Below, one piece after another: positions 9,551-20,929 of a DNA stretch of 64,000 nucleotides. Position numbers and translations under genes: made by a program. Numbering within the stretch: position 1 is the stretch's first letter; each line of letters begins with the position of its first letter. Source of the stretch: Haberlea rhodopensis (Eukaryota; Streptophyta; Magnoliopsida; Lamiales; Gesneriaceae). The stretch covers positions 4,458,108 through 4,522,107 of the forward strand of contig CAJQUN010000003.1 of the NCBI GenBank assembly GCA_907163345.1, written 5' to 3'. Under the pieces are notes generated by a model. That model saw nothing but the letters and a program-made list of their open reading frames with translations. It did not search any database and had not been told where the DNA came from.

Positions 9551-11111
9551 ATGCTAAGGAGTAGCAAGCCTACACTTGAGCCTTTTGACCCCGAGATCGA
9601 ACGGACTTGTCAAAAGAGGTTAAGGCAAGCAAGATCACTAATGGCTAACAACGAGGAGATTTCTGCGGCACCAGTTGTAAGGTCACTCATGGACTATACC
9701 CATCCTTCATTTCATGGATCACTGTCTAGTATCACGAGACCAACCATCTAGGCTAACAATTTTGAGATCAAACCTGCTATCATACAGATGATCCAACATT
9801 CGGTCCAGTTTCGAGGAGCATCTACTGATGATCAAAATGCCCACATCTCCAACTTCTTGGAGATTTGTGATACATTCAAGCTGGAGTGCACCAAGTGAGT
9901 GAAGTAAGCACTGAACAAGAAGATTGATAGTTTGAGCATGCGTGCAATATGAGTTCAAGTTGTTAAGAGCGAGCTTTGTCAAGGAGGACATCCGAGCACT
10001 GAATGCCAAGTAGGTAACCCTTTCGTTACAACTAATAAAACTGTTAACTTTATAGGGAATCGACCACCACCGACCTACCCCTACCCAAATATGTACAATA
10101 CGGGGCCGAGGAACTATCCACAACCACCACCGGGGTATGCACCAAAGCCAAGCATGGAGGAACTACTAACCAAGTTCATATCATCAGCTGAAACAATTAT
10201 GAACAATCACGAGGCTTTGATAAAGAACTTGGAAGTCCAAGTGGGACAAGCAAAAATCCTAGCCGGACGAGCACAATGATCACTACCTAGTGACACTGAG
10301 ACGAACCCTAGGGTGCAAGTCCATGCCATCACATTGAGGAGCAGAAAGGAGGTCACTGAGAAGAAGGATGCACACGTTGAGTTAAAAGGCGAGGCGGACA
10401 TCAAGCAAGAAGATGATCAAACACACGACAAAGGTAAGTCTACTAAGACCCCTACACCCATCACACCAGCAAAGGTATATATCTCACTCACATTCCCCGC
10501 TGTATATAAGAGAGCAAAAATATATGCTAAATTTGCTAAGTTTTTAGATTCAAAGAATCTCCACATTGAGATGCCTTTCATTGATGCTATATGACACATG
10601 CTGAATTATGCTAAGTTTTTAAGGAGATTTGTCAAAAAAGCGCTTTTTTGGACAGCATGAGATGATAAACTTAACTGAGGAGTGTTCTGCTATCATTCAA
10701 AATGATTCACCACCAAAGTTAAAGGATCCAGGGAGTTTCACTATAACTTGCAAAATCAACTCTATTTTTTTGAAATCCTTATGTGATTTGGGTTCAAATG
10801 TTAATCTAATACCTTTGTCTGTGTACAAGAAGCTGGGTTTAGGAGAGCTCAAACCGATTAATGTGTCACTGCAGATGACGGACAAGTCCATCAAGTACCC
10901 TCATGGGATAGTTGAGGATGTACCAATCAAGGTTGATAAATTCACCATTCCGGTGGATTTCATTGTGTTGGACATAAAGGAAGATGCGGACATGCCATTA
11001 ATTCTAGGAAGACCATTTCTAGCAACTGGAAGGGCATTAATTGATGTCCAAGAAGGGAAGTTGATCCTCCGAGTAGGGGGATCAAGTTTTTTTATATGTT
11101 CAAAGCTTTGA
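9551..11111 (+). pseudogene. Gypsy-1 gag and aspartic protease remnant
   Basis: This is what remains of the capsid and protease part of an Athila-type polyprotein. Reading starts at MLRSSKPTLEPF (9551), just after an acceptor-like TTTGCAG. Gag-like pieces with stops (about 9750, 9897, 10277, 10592) include a Pro/Tyr-rich segment near 10060-10135. The protease stretch at 10629-11090 contains the active-site-like CDLGSNVNLIPLSVYKKLG and the later PLILGRPFLATG flap/substrate motif, both standard for plant Athila proteases. The gag is shorter than usual and has several stops. Directly after the protease the sequence jumps to the integrase C-terminus, so the central pol domains were deleted. Confidence 0.8.
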
Positions 11112-11230
11112 ACACTACACGCACTGAGCACCGATGTTTTAATATCAATATAATTGATACACTGGTTGTTGATGCAACGCAGGTTAAGAGCAAGAAGAAA
11201 GAAAAGGTCACCTCAAATGCCCAACAAAGA

Positions 11231-11413
11231 GGAGGTAAATTATGTAAGAGAGACATGGTCGTAATGAATAAAGCAAAGATGCGACTATTTCCATGGAAGT
11301 CAGAGGCACCATGGGCTGGACCGTTCAAAGTGGTCGATGTCCTATCATGCGACACTATCAATTTAAGAGATGACAATGGGGCGATGTTCACAGTGAAAGA
11401 GAAGTGGTTATGA
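11231..11413 (+). pseudogene. Gypsy-1 integrase C-terminal remnant
   Basis: An open frame includes RLFPWKSEAPWAGPFKVV and later MFTVKEKWL, matching the conserved K-S-x-W-x-G-P-F end of Ty3/Gypsy integrases. About 120 bp separates it from the protease, where normally more than 3 kb of RT, RNase H and integrase core would be. The deletion predates or is independent of the Copia-2 insertion at 12322. Confidence 0.75.
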
Positions 11414-12317
11414 CATTACCACATGGCAGACGAAAAATCGTCCCCCACTGGCCCTGGCGTCACTTGAGCTTACATGGTGAGAAGTCCAGCTTGGGACTAT
11501 AAATCAAGAACTTCTTTTCTTAGCTTTGTTTTTTGGTTTGTTTTTGTTTGTTTTTGTTTTTGTTTTTGATTTGGGTGAGAGACTCCATGCGTGTTGTGAT
11601 ATGTTCCAACACTTTCCCCACGAGCTGACGAGGAATTGGATGATGATTACTGACGGTCGTTGTCAACGGTAACTGCTTTGTCCTATTTTCCATGCACATT
11701 ATATTGAGGACAATGCATGGATTAATTTTGGAGGAGTGCATTACTGTGTCATGTTTCTTTGGAATTGTATCGTTTCTTGAGCACGAACAAAAAAATTTCT
11801 TGAAAATGAATCAGTTAGTGGCAAAAGAATAAATCATAGTAGTGGTCTCTATTCCATTATGATATTAATCTAAATATGCATGTCAACTTTAGTTTTGATG
11901 ATTGTAAGACTTGTTTGTGAATATCTTGTTTTGAATAGCATGTCAAATATGAGGAATATGATGAGCACATTTGAGTAGTAATCTTGTGAATTGCATTTGT
12001 AGTAGTGAAAATATTTGTGAACTTGATGAATTGTTTTTGAGCATCTTAGAGTACATTAGAACTTATTTGATGATGCACTTCAAGGCAAATTTTATAGTCA
12101 TGAACTTGATTAGGAGATGATTTAGGCAATATTTGGATTGTTTGAGCCTTTCAAACTTATCATGTTTACATCAATCCCTAGTGTCCACTTTTGAGCATAA
12201 TTGAAAACGAATGGTGTGTGTTTACATACTATTAGCCCACATTCAACATTTTTTTGGCAAACTCATTATACACACCTATTTTGAGCTTAAATTAAAAAAT
12301 TTATCCTTACTTAAAGG
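11414..12317 (+). other. Gypsy-1 non-coding 3' interior, left of Copia-2
   Basis: It has T-rich stretches (11520-11570) and no credible gene. The last 200 bp match, in inverse orientation, Gypsy-2 interior sequence around 27380-27600, showing the two Gypsy elements are related. The stretch resumes at 36639 after the Copia-2 insertion. Confidence 0.7.
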
Positions 12318-12322
12318 GAGTA

Positions 12323-13480
12323 TGTTAGTTCCGAACCTTATCGATGAGATTTTAAAGATGACAAAACATATCAGACCGGATCGAGAGAAATCAGACTGAC
12401 CAGATCGATCGCCCAAAACAGATCAAGCTGATAAGATGACAAAGCATATCAGACCGGATCGAGGGTAATCAGACTGACCAGATCGATAGCTCAAAACAGA
12501 ACAAGCTGATAAGACATATCACATATCAGACCGGATCGATAGATATCAGACTGACTAGATCGAAGCTTCAGATCGATCTCAATCTTTATCAGATCAGAGC
12601 AGTCAAGGATGTATAAAGACTGGCTCTTCAGTCCGAATCATTAACGGCTATTTATTGTAGCATTTAATGTCGTAATTAATGCTACAAAGGACCAAAGACT
12701 GAAGATTGTCATAAAAGGTAAGAAGACAAAGAAGAGCTTACCTGACAGTCGCCGAAAGCATGAACCAGAACGGCAAGTATCCTGAAGAAGAAGACTGTAG
12801 CTTACACAGAGAATAAGCAGAGTCAAGAGTTGCACATTAAGGAAAATAATGTTGTTGGTACATGCAACTATAAAAGGATGCAACAACAATACAGACAAGA
12901 CGACACACAGACATACAAGGATACGAGAGACTGATCAATCGAAAAACGCACAAGAAAGCAAATCAGCACAAGCTTACAAGCTCAGAAGCTCTCGAGCTGA
13001 AATTATTCTTAAGCACGATTACTTTGTAATATTTGATCATTTAGGATCACTGTGCGCATCTTGTGTAGTCTGTATTAAAAAACAGAAGTGAGAAACAAAT
13101 TGTAACTGTCAGACAGAGAGTGTCTGAACAGATCGAGTGACTAGGAGTTTCAGACTGGTAGTGGGGTAAATCCAGCCTGAATCGGGTTTGTACAACAGGA
13201 TTGTATAAATCAAAGTCTTCTAGTATAAACCTTCCTTAATTGGAAGAAGGGGAGACGTAGAAGGATTACACCACCTTCGAACTTCCAGAAACATTTTCTA
13301 TGTTATTGTCTTTCTGCACTTGTTCTTTCATTCAAGCCATCGAGTCGCTCTTACAAATATAAGATCAGACCGTTCCGCACTTATACATTCAGTGGTCTGT
13401 TCTATAAAAGAGTTGATTAAGAAATAGATTTCTTTCACTAATCTGAAAGAAATCACAAGGGATTAAATTTTAGAAGGAGT
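12323..13480 (+). repeat. 5' LTR of Copia-2, first part (remainder at 23920-23962)
   Basis: It begins TGTTAGTTCCG and is interrupted 42 bp before its end by Copia-1; the rest (23920-23962, ending CCGATCCTAACA) follows the right-hand Copia-1 terminus. A TATA box (CTATAAAAGG) is at about 12868. TCAGACCGGATCGA recurs at 12371, 12449 and 12526, making a ~78-bp tandem repeat with three copies versus two in the Copia-1 LTRs, which explains its greater length. Confidence 0.88.
12340..12600 (+). repeat. ~78-bp tandem repeats in the Copia-2 LTR
   Basis: Each unit contains CAGACCGGATCGA, then ATCAGACTGACCAGATCGA, then CAAGCTGATAAGA. Starts at 12371, 12449 and 12526 give periods of 78 and 77. The position in U3, upstream of the TATA box, suggests enhancer-like repeats. 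Confidence 0.85.
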
Positions 13481-14578
13481 TGTTAGGATCGGTCCGGAGT
13501 GTTTAGAGGGGGGGTGAATGTACACTCCTTCTAAAAATTAATCCTTTGTGATTTCTTTCGGATTAGTGAAAGAAATCTGTTTCTTAATCAATTCTTGTAC
13601 AGAACAGACCACTGAAAGTATAAGTGCGGAACGGTCTGTTCTTGTATGTGTAAGAACGGCTTCGATGGCTAGTATGAAAGAACAAGTGCAGAAATAAGAT
13701 ACACAGGATATGTTTCTGGAAGTTCGAAGGTGGTGTAATCCTTCTACGTCTCCCCTTCTTCCAATTAAGGAAGGTTTATACTAGAAGACTTTGATTTATA
13801 CAATCCTGTTGTACAAATCCGATTCAGACTGGATTTACCTCACTACCAATCTGAAACTCCTAGTCACTCGATCTGCTAACACACTTTGTCTGACAGTTAC
13901 AATAAGTTTATCACTTCTATTTTTCAACACAGAAAACACAAGATGCGCACAGTGATCCTAAATGATCAAATGTTACAAAGTAAACGTGCTTAAGAATGAT
14001 TTCAGCTCGAGAGCTTCTGAGCTTGTAAGCTTGGGCTGTTTTTGCTTTCTTGTGTGTTTTTCAATTGATCAGCGAGAGTCAGTAAGTTCCTTTTGTTGCA
14101 TCCTTTTATAGTTGAAGGTACCAACGACATTATTTCCCTTAATGTGCAACTTTGACTCTTCTTAAACTCTGAGAAAGCTACAGTCTTCTTTTTCAGGATA
14201 TTTGCCGTTCTGGTTCATACTTTCGGCGACTGTCAGGTAAGCTCTTCTTTGTCTTCTTACCTATTATGGCAATCTTCAGTCTTTGGTCCTTTGTAGCATT
14301 AATTACGACATTAAATGCTACAATAAATAGCCGTTAATGATTCGGACTGAGGAGCCATTCTGTATATATCCTAAGCTCCTCTGATCTGATAAAGACAGAG
14401 ATCGATCTGAAGCTTCGGTTGAGTCAGTCTGAAATCCATCGATCCGGTCTGATATGCTTTGTCCTCTTATCAGCTTGATCTGTTTTGGGCGATCGTTCTG
14501 GTCAGTCTGATTTCTCTCGATCTGGTCTGATATATTTTGTCATCTTTAAAATCTCATCGATAAGATCCGGAACTAACA
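13481..14578 (-). repeat. 3' LTR of Copia-1
   Basis: It reads TGTTAGGATCGG...GGAACTAACA on the plus strand. The TATA-like CTATAAAAGG (minus strand) is near 14110. It pairs with 22816-23914. Confidence 0.9.
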
Positions 14579-14592
14579 AATTCCCCCTTTTT
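14579..14592 (-). other. Polypurine tract of Copia-1
   Basis: The minus strand reads AAAGGGGGAATT directly before the 3' LTR, the expected primer for plus-strand DNA synthesis. Confidence 0.75.
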
Positions 14593-14830
14593 GATGATGA
14601 CAAAACCTAGCTTCTAAGTCTTTTTAACCAGTCTGATAAGAACTCTGAAGCGAAAACTTTCGGATCGATTACTCTTTCTTGTTCAAAATAAATGAACATC
14701 ATTAAGTTGGATCGATTAAGCCTTTTATTATTAAGCCTTATATTGTAGTTCAAATAAATGAACACGGACTTAATCGAAAGAGGATTTTTATTGATCACCA
14801 AAAATCCTAAATACAGACAGTCTGAAAATT

Positions 14831-17331
14831 TTATTTTCTAGAAGACTGAGACGGAGGCGGCCTGAAGTCTTTCTTCTTTTCCCCCTTTTTGTCAGCAGCA
14901 ATCTCTTGAAGAAAGTCAACAACTTGTGATAGCTGCGCGCTGATAGCGTCAAGACGAACGTCTTGAGCGCGGAGGGAATTGGCAACTGATGCTCTGACTT
15001 CAGTGGCTAGTTCGATCTGCTCTTTTCTCAGACTGTTCTTATAAGAGGCTTGTTGAGAAAACAGATCGTTTATGCCTCGCTGAAGGCTTCCGATACTGGC
15101 AGTCATCTTCTCTTTGAATGAATCAAAGTCCAAAGCTGTAAGCCTCTGACCTTGATGAACTTCGAGAATGCGTTGAGAGAGTGACAGGCAGTTGTCAGAG
15201 AGGTGCTGAAGAGTCCTTGCCAGAAATGGAGGTGCATCAGATTGTTGGCTGGGAGAGCGATCTGATGAGGACAAAGCCTGTTCATCGTCTTCAGCAGTAG
15301 GTACAATGGATGATATGGCAGCGTGATGACTTTCGGATCGGACCAGGGTGACCAAATCCGAGGAAAAGGCTTGAATGAAGGCCATATCTTCATCTGATTG
15401 GACTGGAGGAGTGCTGGGCCTGGAAGGCTCCTCAATCTGGAGAGCTGCAACAACGGTGGACACCACCAGATCCGGATCGACGAATTCTGGAGTGCCAACT
15501 GTTGCCAGTTCTGCTGTTGGACTGATTTGAATGAGGGAGACTGATGACCCCAATGGAATAGATGTTGTTGGAGAGTCCAACAATACATTCAATGGTTCAT
15601 CATCTGGCACAGGTGGAGCATTAGGCAATGGCTGCTCTGCTGTCTGGTCTGGTATTTGCTCTGCAGTCTGATCTGGTACTTGCTCTGCAGTCTGATCCGC
15701 TGCTGGGTCGGCTGTCTGTTCTGCTGCATCAGAATGGATAACCTCAACGAAAGGTTCTGCCAGAGTCTTGCTTGCAGAGGGATGATCCGGGCTGGTTGTG
15801 GGAGTGGATACACTGAGCTTCTGTCGTTGAAAACAGACAGCTAAGTGAAGAGCATGAACATCCATCTCTAATTGAGCAATAACAGCCCCATCATCTCTGG
15901 CAGTTGGAGCATTTGGATCGAAGTTCTGTTTCTTAGCATCTAGGAGCAGAGTGGCCAGTCTGAATCTTTGAATAGCCGTAAATAGCTCTTTGCGCTGCAC
16001 GGCAAGCCGAACATCATCAGTCTCTGTTCCTTTCAGAACGTCCTCTTCCATCTTCTTCAGTCTGCTCAACTTTCCAAAGAATAACTCAATGTGGTTAATA
16101 GTCCGGTACTGGACATATTCATCAAAGACCACAATGAGTGCCTTCACCTTCTCATCAACATCCTCCATAGCGATGTCGATTGCTGTCTGCGCTGCAGATT
16201 TGGGTTTAGAGGAGAGGGGTTCGGAGAGAATGGCTTTTCCCTTGCCGGTGGAGGAAGGGACTTGATCCCTGATTGGGTATAATCTCCCAACTCAGTGATA
16301 ACTATTCCTTTGACCATGGGAATGGCAGAGGGAAGTCTAACGGTGACTTTGGGTGCAAGGGTTGAAGCTTGTGAAGGTTGGATGGAAGGTTGGGGTGCAG
16401 GGGTGGCTGTAGTTGGATGCAATATGGGTAAGGCTTTGAGCGGTAATGTTTTGCTGGGCTTGGTAATCTGGGTTCTTGGCTTTTTGGGAAGTGGCTTGGT
16501 TGGTGGCGAGGGAGCAGACTGAGTTTCTTCAGAATCAGTCTGGATGGTCAGTTTGCGCTTGACGCGAGGTTTGCGCGCAACAGCTTGTTCTTCGCCCTTC
16601 TCAATCCTGACAGCAGCCAGAGTGGCAGGAGTAGGCGGAGCACTCTTGGACTTCAGCAGTGCAAGTCCTTTGGAGTTTAGAATCTTAAAGGGGCTGAGAG
16701 CGGACTGCTTTCCCAGCTCGATGTCCAAAGACTCCAGTAGCTTGCTGAGAGGAACAGCAAAGCATACAGCTTGTTTCGATGCAATCACCATTTCTAGCAG
16801 AACTCCAAAAAGAATGACGGACCAGTTCATCTTCTGTCCGGATACGATAGCCGCCATAGCCCTGAACTTCTCTGCGGTTACAGCGTCAAAACTTCCTGCC
16901 TTGCCCAAAATAGGCTTACCCACTATTTCGCACAGCACCTGGAAATGGAAGAGCATTTCCTTCTTCTTAAACGATGGTTGCAGGCGATGGCCAAGAATAG
17001 ATATCTTCCCTTGAAGATCTGAGAGTGACGCTTGAGGAATCTGTCCAAATTCCGTCAGTCCGGAATTGGGGAGGCCAAAGGTTTTGGCCAGCGTCATCGG
17101 CGAGATCTCAAATGATTTGCCCTTGACAGTAGTGGATATAGATGTCTTCTGGGAGACGGCATTGGCGAATAGTTCGCGGATTTCTGATTCATAAACAACG
17201 GTGCCGCACTCCAGAAAGTTCCTTAAACCAGATGATTCCAAAGCTCTGAAGATGGACACCATCTCTGCATCTTCTGCCCTATAAATATCATTAAACTCAA
17301 CGGAGAGAGAGTTATGAGTGATGGTAGCCAT
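14831..17331 (-). pseudogene. Copia-1 ORF3: extra protein of ~830 codons downstream of pol, one frameshift
   Basis: It starts at MATITHNSLSVEF (17331); the same start is preserved in Copia-2 (35645). The first frame runs to 16144 and the second opens upstream of MEDVDEKVKALIVVF (16168) and ends at 14831. Sequence in the second frame upstream of that Met (SEPLSSKPKSAAQTAIDIA) reads as protein, so a single indel near 16270-16290 split one gene. Visible regions are a globular N-terminus of ~220 residues (GLPNSGL, KKKEMLFHFQVLCEIVGKP, KAGSFDAVTAEKF), a Pro/Lys/Thr-rich linker, four ~7-residue repeats of the DQTAEQ type near 15690, and a C-terminal probable coiled coil (about 15140-14900) with a Lys-rich tail. 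No signal peptide or membrane segment is seen. The position matches the env-like ORF of SIRE elements, but the N-terminal domain is unlike a viral glycoprotein. Similar proteins are, from memory, annotated as hypothetical in Gesneriaceae. Function unknown. Confidence 0.75.
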
Positions 17332-17451
17332 TGGAATGAAATTAAACGAATGCGAAGATTTAGGAGAGTGAGAGAATAAGAAAACAGATAGCGGTAATTT
17401 GTAAAAAGTGAAAGAAGATGAAATGTTCAGCCCGCTAAATAGGAGAGAGAA

Positions 17452-17461
17452 GACACGTGTC
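17452..17461 (-). promoter_or_regulatory. G-box palindrome upstream of ORF3 in Copia-1
   Basis: GACACGTGTC lies 121 bp upstream of the ORF3 start, followed on the coding strand by CTATTTAGCGGG. The same arrangement is conserved in Copia-2 (35508-35517). G-boxes bind plant bZIP/bHLH factors; an internal promoter for ORF3 is an inference. Confidence 0.45.
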
Positions 17462-17715
17462 TTTATCTCGATGACTGATAAAAAAGAATTCAAAATGACC
17501 GGTCAAGATAACAGATAAAGAAGGACGTTAAAATGCGATCAGTCCGGGCTGTTTTTGTGAAAATAAAGTATTGACCAGACAGATCATGGGATAACATCAG
17601 ATTGACATGGATCGGTCTGAAAGTTCGGACCGGTCTGTGTCTTTCTGAACATTGTATTATCGATCTGTGGTAACAAAAATCTTTAAGTGCGAAAGGAAGA
17701 AAAACATCTAAACTA

Positions 17716-20700
17716 TTAAGATAAGTCAATTAAACCAAGAATTTGAAGGAAGTAATTAAACTTAGCCTCTGGGAGCGGTTTGGTGAAGATGTCTGCTGCT
17801 TGCTGCTCTGTGAGATGTGCTCGATCCGAATTTCCTTTTTGCCAACATGATCTCGAATAAAATGATGGCATATATCAATGTGCTTTGTTCGAGAGTGCAA
17901 AACTGGATTATACGTTATAGTGATTGCACTTGTGTTGCCGCAAAATATCGGAGAGTCAACAGCTTGGATGCCATAGTCTTTGAGCTGGTGTTGAATCCAG
18001 AGCATTTGAGCGCAACAGCTTCCAGCGGCTAGATACTCTGCTTCAGCTGTAGATGTGGCAATCGATGTCTACTTTTTACTGAACCAAGAGATCAATCTTT
18101 CACCTAGAAATTGACATGTTCCACTGGTGCTTTTACGATCAATCTTACACCCAGCGTAGTCTGCGTCGGAATATCCGATCAAGCTGAAGTTCGAATCTTT
18201 GGAGTACCAAAGACCAACGTTCTGAGATCCTTTTTAGTATTTCAGAATACGCTTGGCAGCAATAAAATGTGATTGCTTTGGTTCTGACTGAAATCTGGCG
18301 CACATACAGACTGAGAACATAATATCAGGCCGGCTCGCTGTAAGATACAATAGCGATCCGATTAGTCCTCTATACATGGTTACTTCAACTGCTGTTCCCC
18401 CTTCATCTTTGTCTAACTTGATTGTTGGACTCATATGAGTTGATGCAGTTGAGCATGTTTCCATTCCAAATCTCTCGAGGAGCTCTTTGGTATACTTGGT
18501 CTGATTGATGAAAATACCATTGTTGAGCTGTTTTACTTGAAGACCCAAAAAGAATGAAAGTTCTCCCATCATGCTCATCTCAAACTGTCCCTGCATTAAC
18601 TTAGAAAATTTCTCGCACAATTTGGGGTTAGTTGACCCAAAGATTATGTCATCAACATAAATCTGAACTAATAGGGTATGTTCCCCCTTAATAAATTTAA
18701 ATAGAGTTTTATCTACTGAGCCGATCTGGAAATCATGGTTCAGCAGAAATTGAGATAGAGTGTCATACCAGGCTCTTGGAGCTTGTTTCAGACCATATAC
18801 AGCTTTATTCAGTAGATACACATGATTGGGATGCAAATGGTCCTGAAATCCAGGTGGTTGCTCAATGTAGACTTCTTCCTGAAGCTTTCCATTAAGAAAA
18901 GTGCTCTTCACGTCCATCTGATATACTTTGAAGTCTTTAAAGGCAGCATATGCAAGAAAGATTCGGATAGCTTCAAGTCTGGCGACTGGTGCAAATGATT
19001 CATCGAAGTCGATTCCTTCTTCTTGTCTGAATCCTTGTGCCACCAGTCTGGCTTTGTTTCTAACCACAGTTCCATCTGCGTCCAGCTTATTTCTGAAAAC
19101 CCATCTGGTTCCAATGACAGGCAGATCGCTTGGTCTGGGGGTTAGACTCCAAACTTGATTTTGTTCGAATTGATTTAGCTCTTCTTGCATGGCCTTAATC
19201 CAGTTGAAATCAGTTAGAGCTTCATCGATCTTCTTAGGTTCCAGAGTAGAGATGAAAGCAGCATGTGTGAATTCGTCCATCATCTGTCCTCTGGTTCTGA
19301 TCGGTGCAGAGGGACTACCAATCACTAGATTGGGTGGATGCTTCTTAGTCCATCGATAGCTTGACTCTGGATTGTCTGGTCCGGTCGGATGAGTAGTAGC
19401 AGTATGATCAGCATCTGCTTTAACATTTGAGTGAAGAACATCCGGATCAGCTCGATCTGAAGAAGTTTCAATGCCTAGATCCGATCTGTCTGGTACTTCT
19501 GGTTCTGGTGGATTGTCTCTTGACCTGTTAGCTACAATCTCATCATCACTGTTAGCTTCGAGATGGATATTTTCCATCTGATTTTGAATTGATTCTTTGT
19601 TGCCCTCAACACATAAAGATTCATCAAAAACTACATGAACAGATTCTTCTACAGTTAAGGTTCGATTATTAAAAATTCGATAAGCTTTGCTAGTTGATGA
19701 ATATCCTAAAAATATTCCATTATCTGACTTAGCTTCAAATGCTGTAAGATGATTCTTACCATTGTTGTGAACGAAGCATTTACAGCCAAAAACATGAAGG
19801 TGAGAAATAGACGGTCTGTTACCAGTCCATATTTCATATGGGGTAAGGTTCAGCTTCTTGTTAATCATAGACCGATTTTGAGTGTAGCACGCAGTGTTTA
19901 CAGCTTCTGCCCAGAACTTTTGCGAAATGCCAGAATCAGCAAGCATTGTTCTTGCTGCTTCCTTGAGCATTCTGTTTCTTCGTTCTGCAACTCCGTTCTG
20001 TTGAGGAGTTCGAGCGGCTGAAAACTCATGCTTGATTCCATGATCTTCTAGAAAGGATTCAAGATTCTGATTTGAAAACTCAGTGCCTTTGTCACTACGA
20101 ATCCTGTCTATGCTGGATGATTTCTCGTTCTGAGTGCGTTTCAGCAGCTTGATCAACTTTGGACCGGTCTGATCTTTACTGCTCAAAAATATAGTCCATG
20201 TAAAGCGTGAGTAATCATCAATAACAACAAGAGTATACCGCATTCCCCCTAAACTTGTTATTGGTATAGGACCAAACAAGTCCATATGCAATAATTCTAA
20301 ACAGCGGGAGGAGGATTTGGCATTCTTGTTTTTGAAGGATGATCTGATCTGTTTGCCCATTTGGCAAGCTTCGCAGATCTTATCCTTAGCAAAATCGATC
20401 TTGGGCAGACCGATAACTAAATCATGTTTACACAGGCTAGAGATGGTCTTAAAGTTTATATGATTCAAGCGTTTATGCCATAGCCAGTGTTTATTATCAT
20501 TGTTAGCGATGAAACAAGTAGGATTATCAGGTTGAGCATGATTCCAGTTAATCTTATATGTATTTCCATTCCTGATTCCTACAAGCATGGTTATACCGTC
20601 TGATGATTTAACAGTGCAGGTGTGTTTGTGAAATTCTATAGCATAACCATTATCACAGAGTTGACTTATACTGATCAGATTATAGCACAGATTTTCAACT

Positions 20701-20897
20701 AACAGCACATCATTGATAATAATGTTACCATGGACAATCTTACCCTTGCCCATGGTCTTACCCTTTGAGTTGTCCCCGAAAATGATTTTGGGTCCAATAC
20801 ATTCTGTCACTTCAGACAGCAGCTCGATGTTTCCAGTCATGTGACGGGAACACCCACTGTCCAAATACCAATCTAATGCGAGTTTCTTCGGTACCTG
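17716..20897 (-). pseudogene. Copia-1 pol (protease, integrase, reverse transcriptase, RNase H)
   Basis: The pol frame opens at VPKKLA near 20897 after a TGA TGA. In order: the protease active site WYLDSGCSRHMTG (20864); the integrase zinc-binding H-x-H...C-x2-C block (HKRLNHINF, ICEACQMGKQ, about 20480-20360); the integrase core with MDLFGPI, VVIDDYSRF and PQQNGVAERRNR (D, D, E); the RT with RWVFRNKLDADG, QMDVKSTFLNG and the catalytic IYVDDIIFGS (about 18660); then RNase H. RNase H has two premature stops, at 18234-18236 (after ILKY) and 18069-18071. The final frame ends at 17716-17718. A Copia-type RT order (integrase before RT) is clear. Confidence 0.9.
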
Positions 20898-20929
20898 TCA
20901 TCAAATATAATTATTGTTGGTACCCAATC

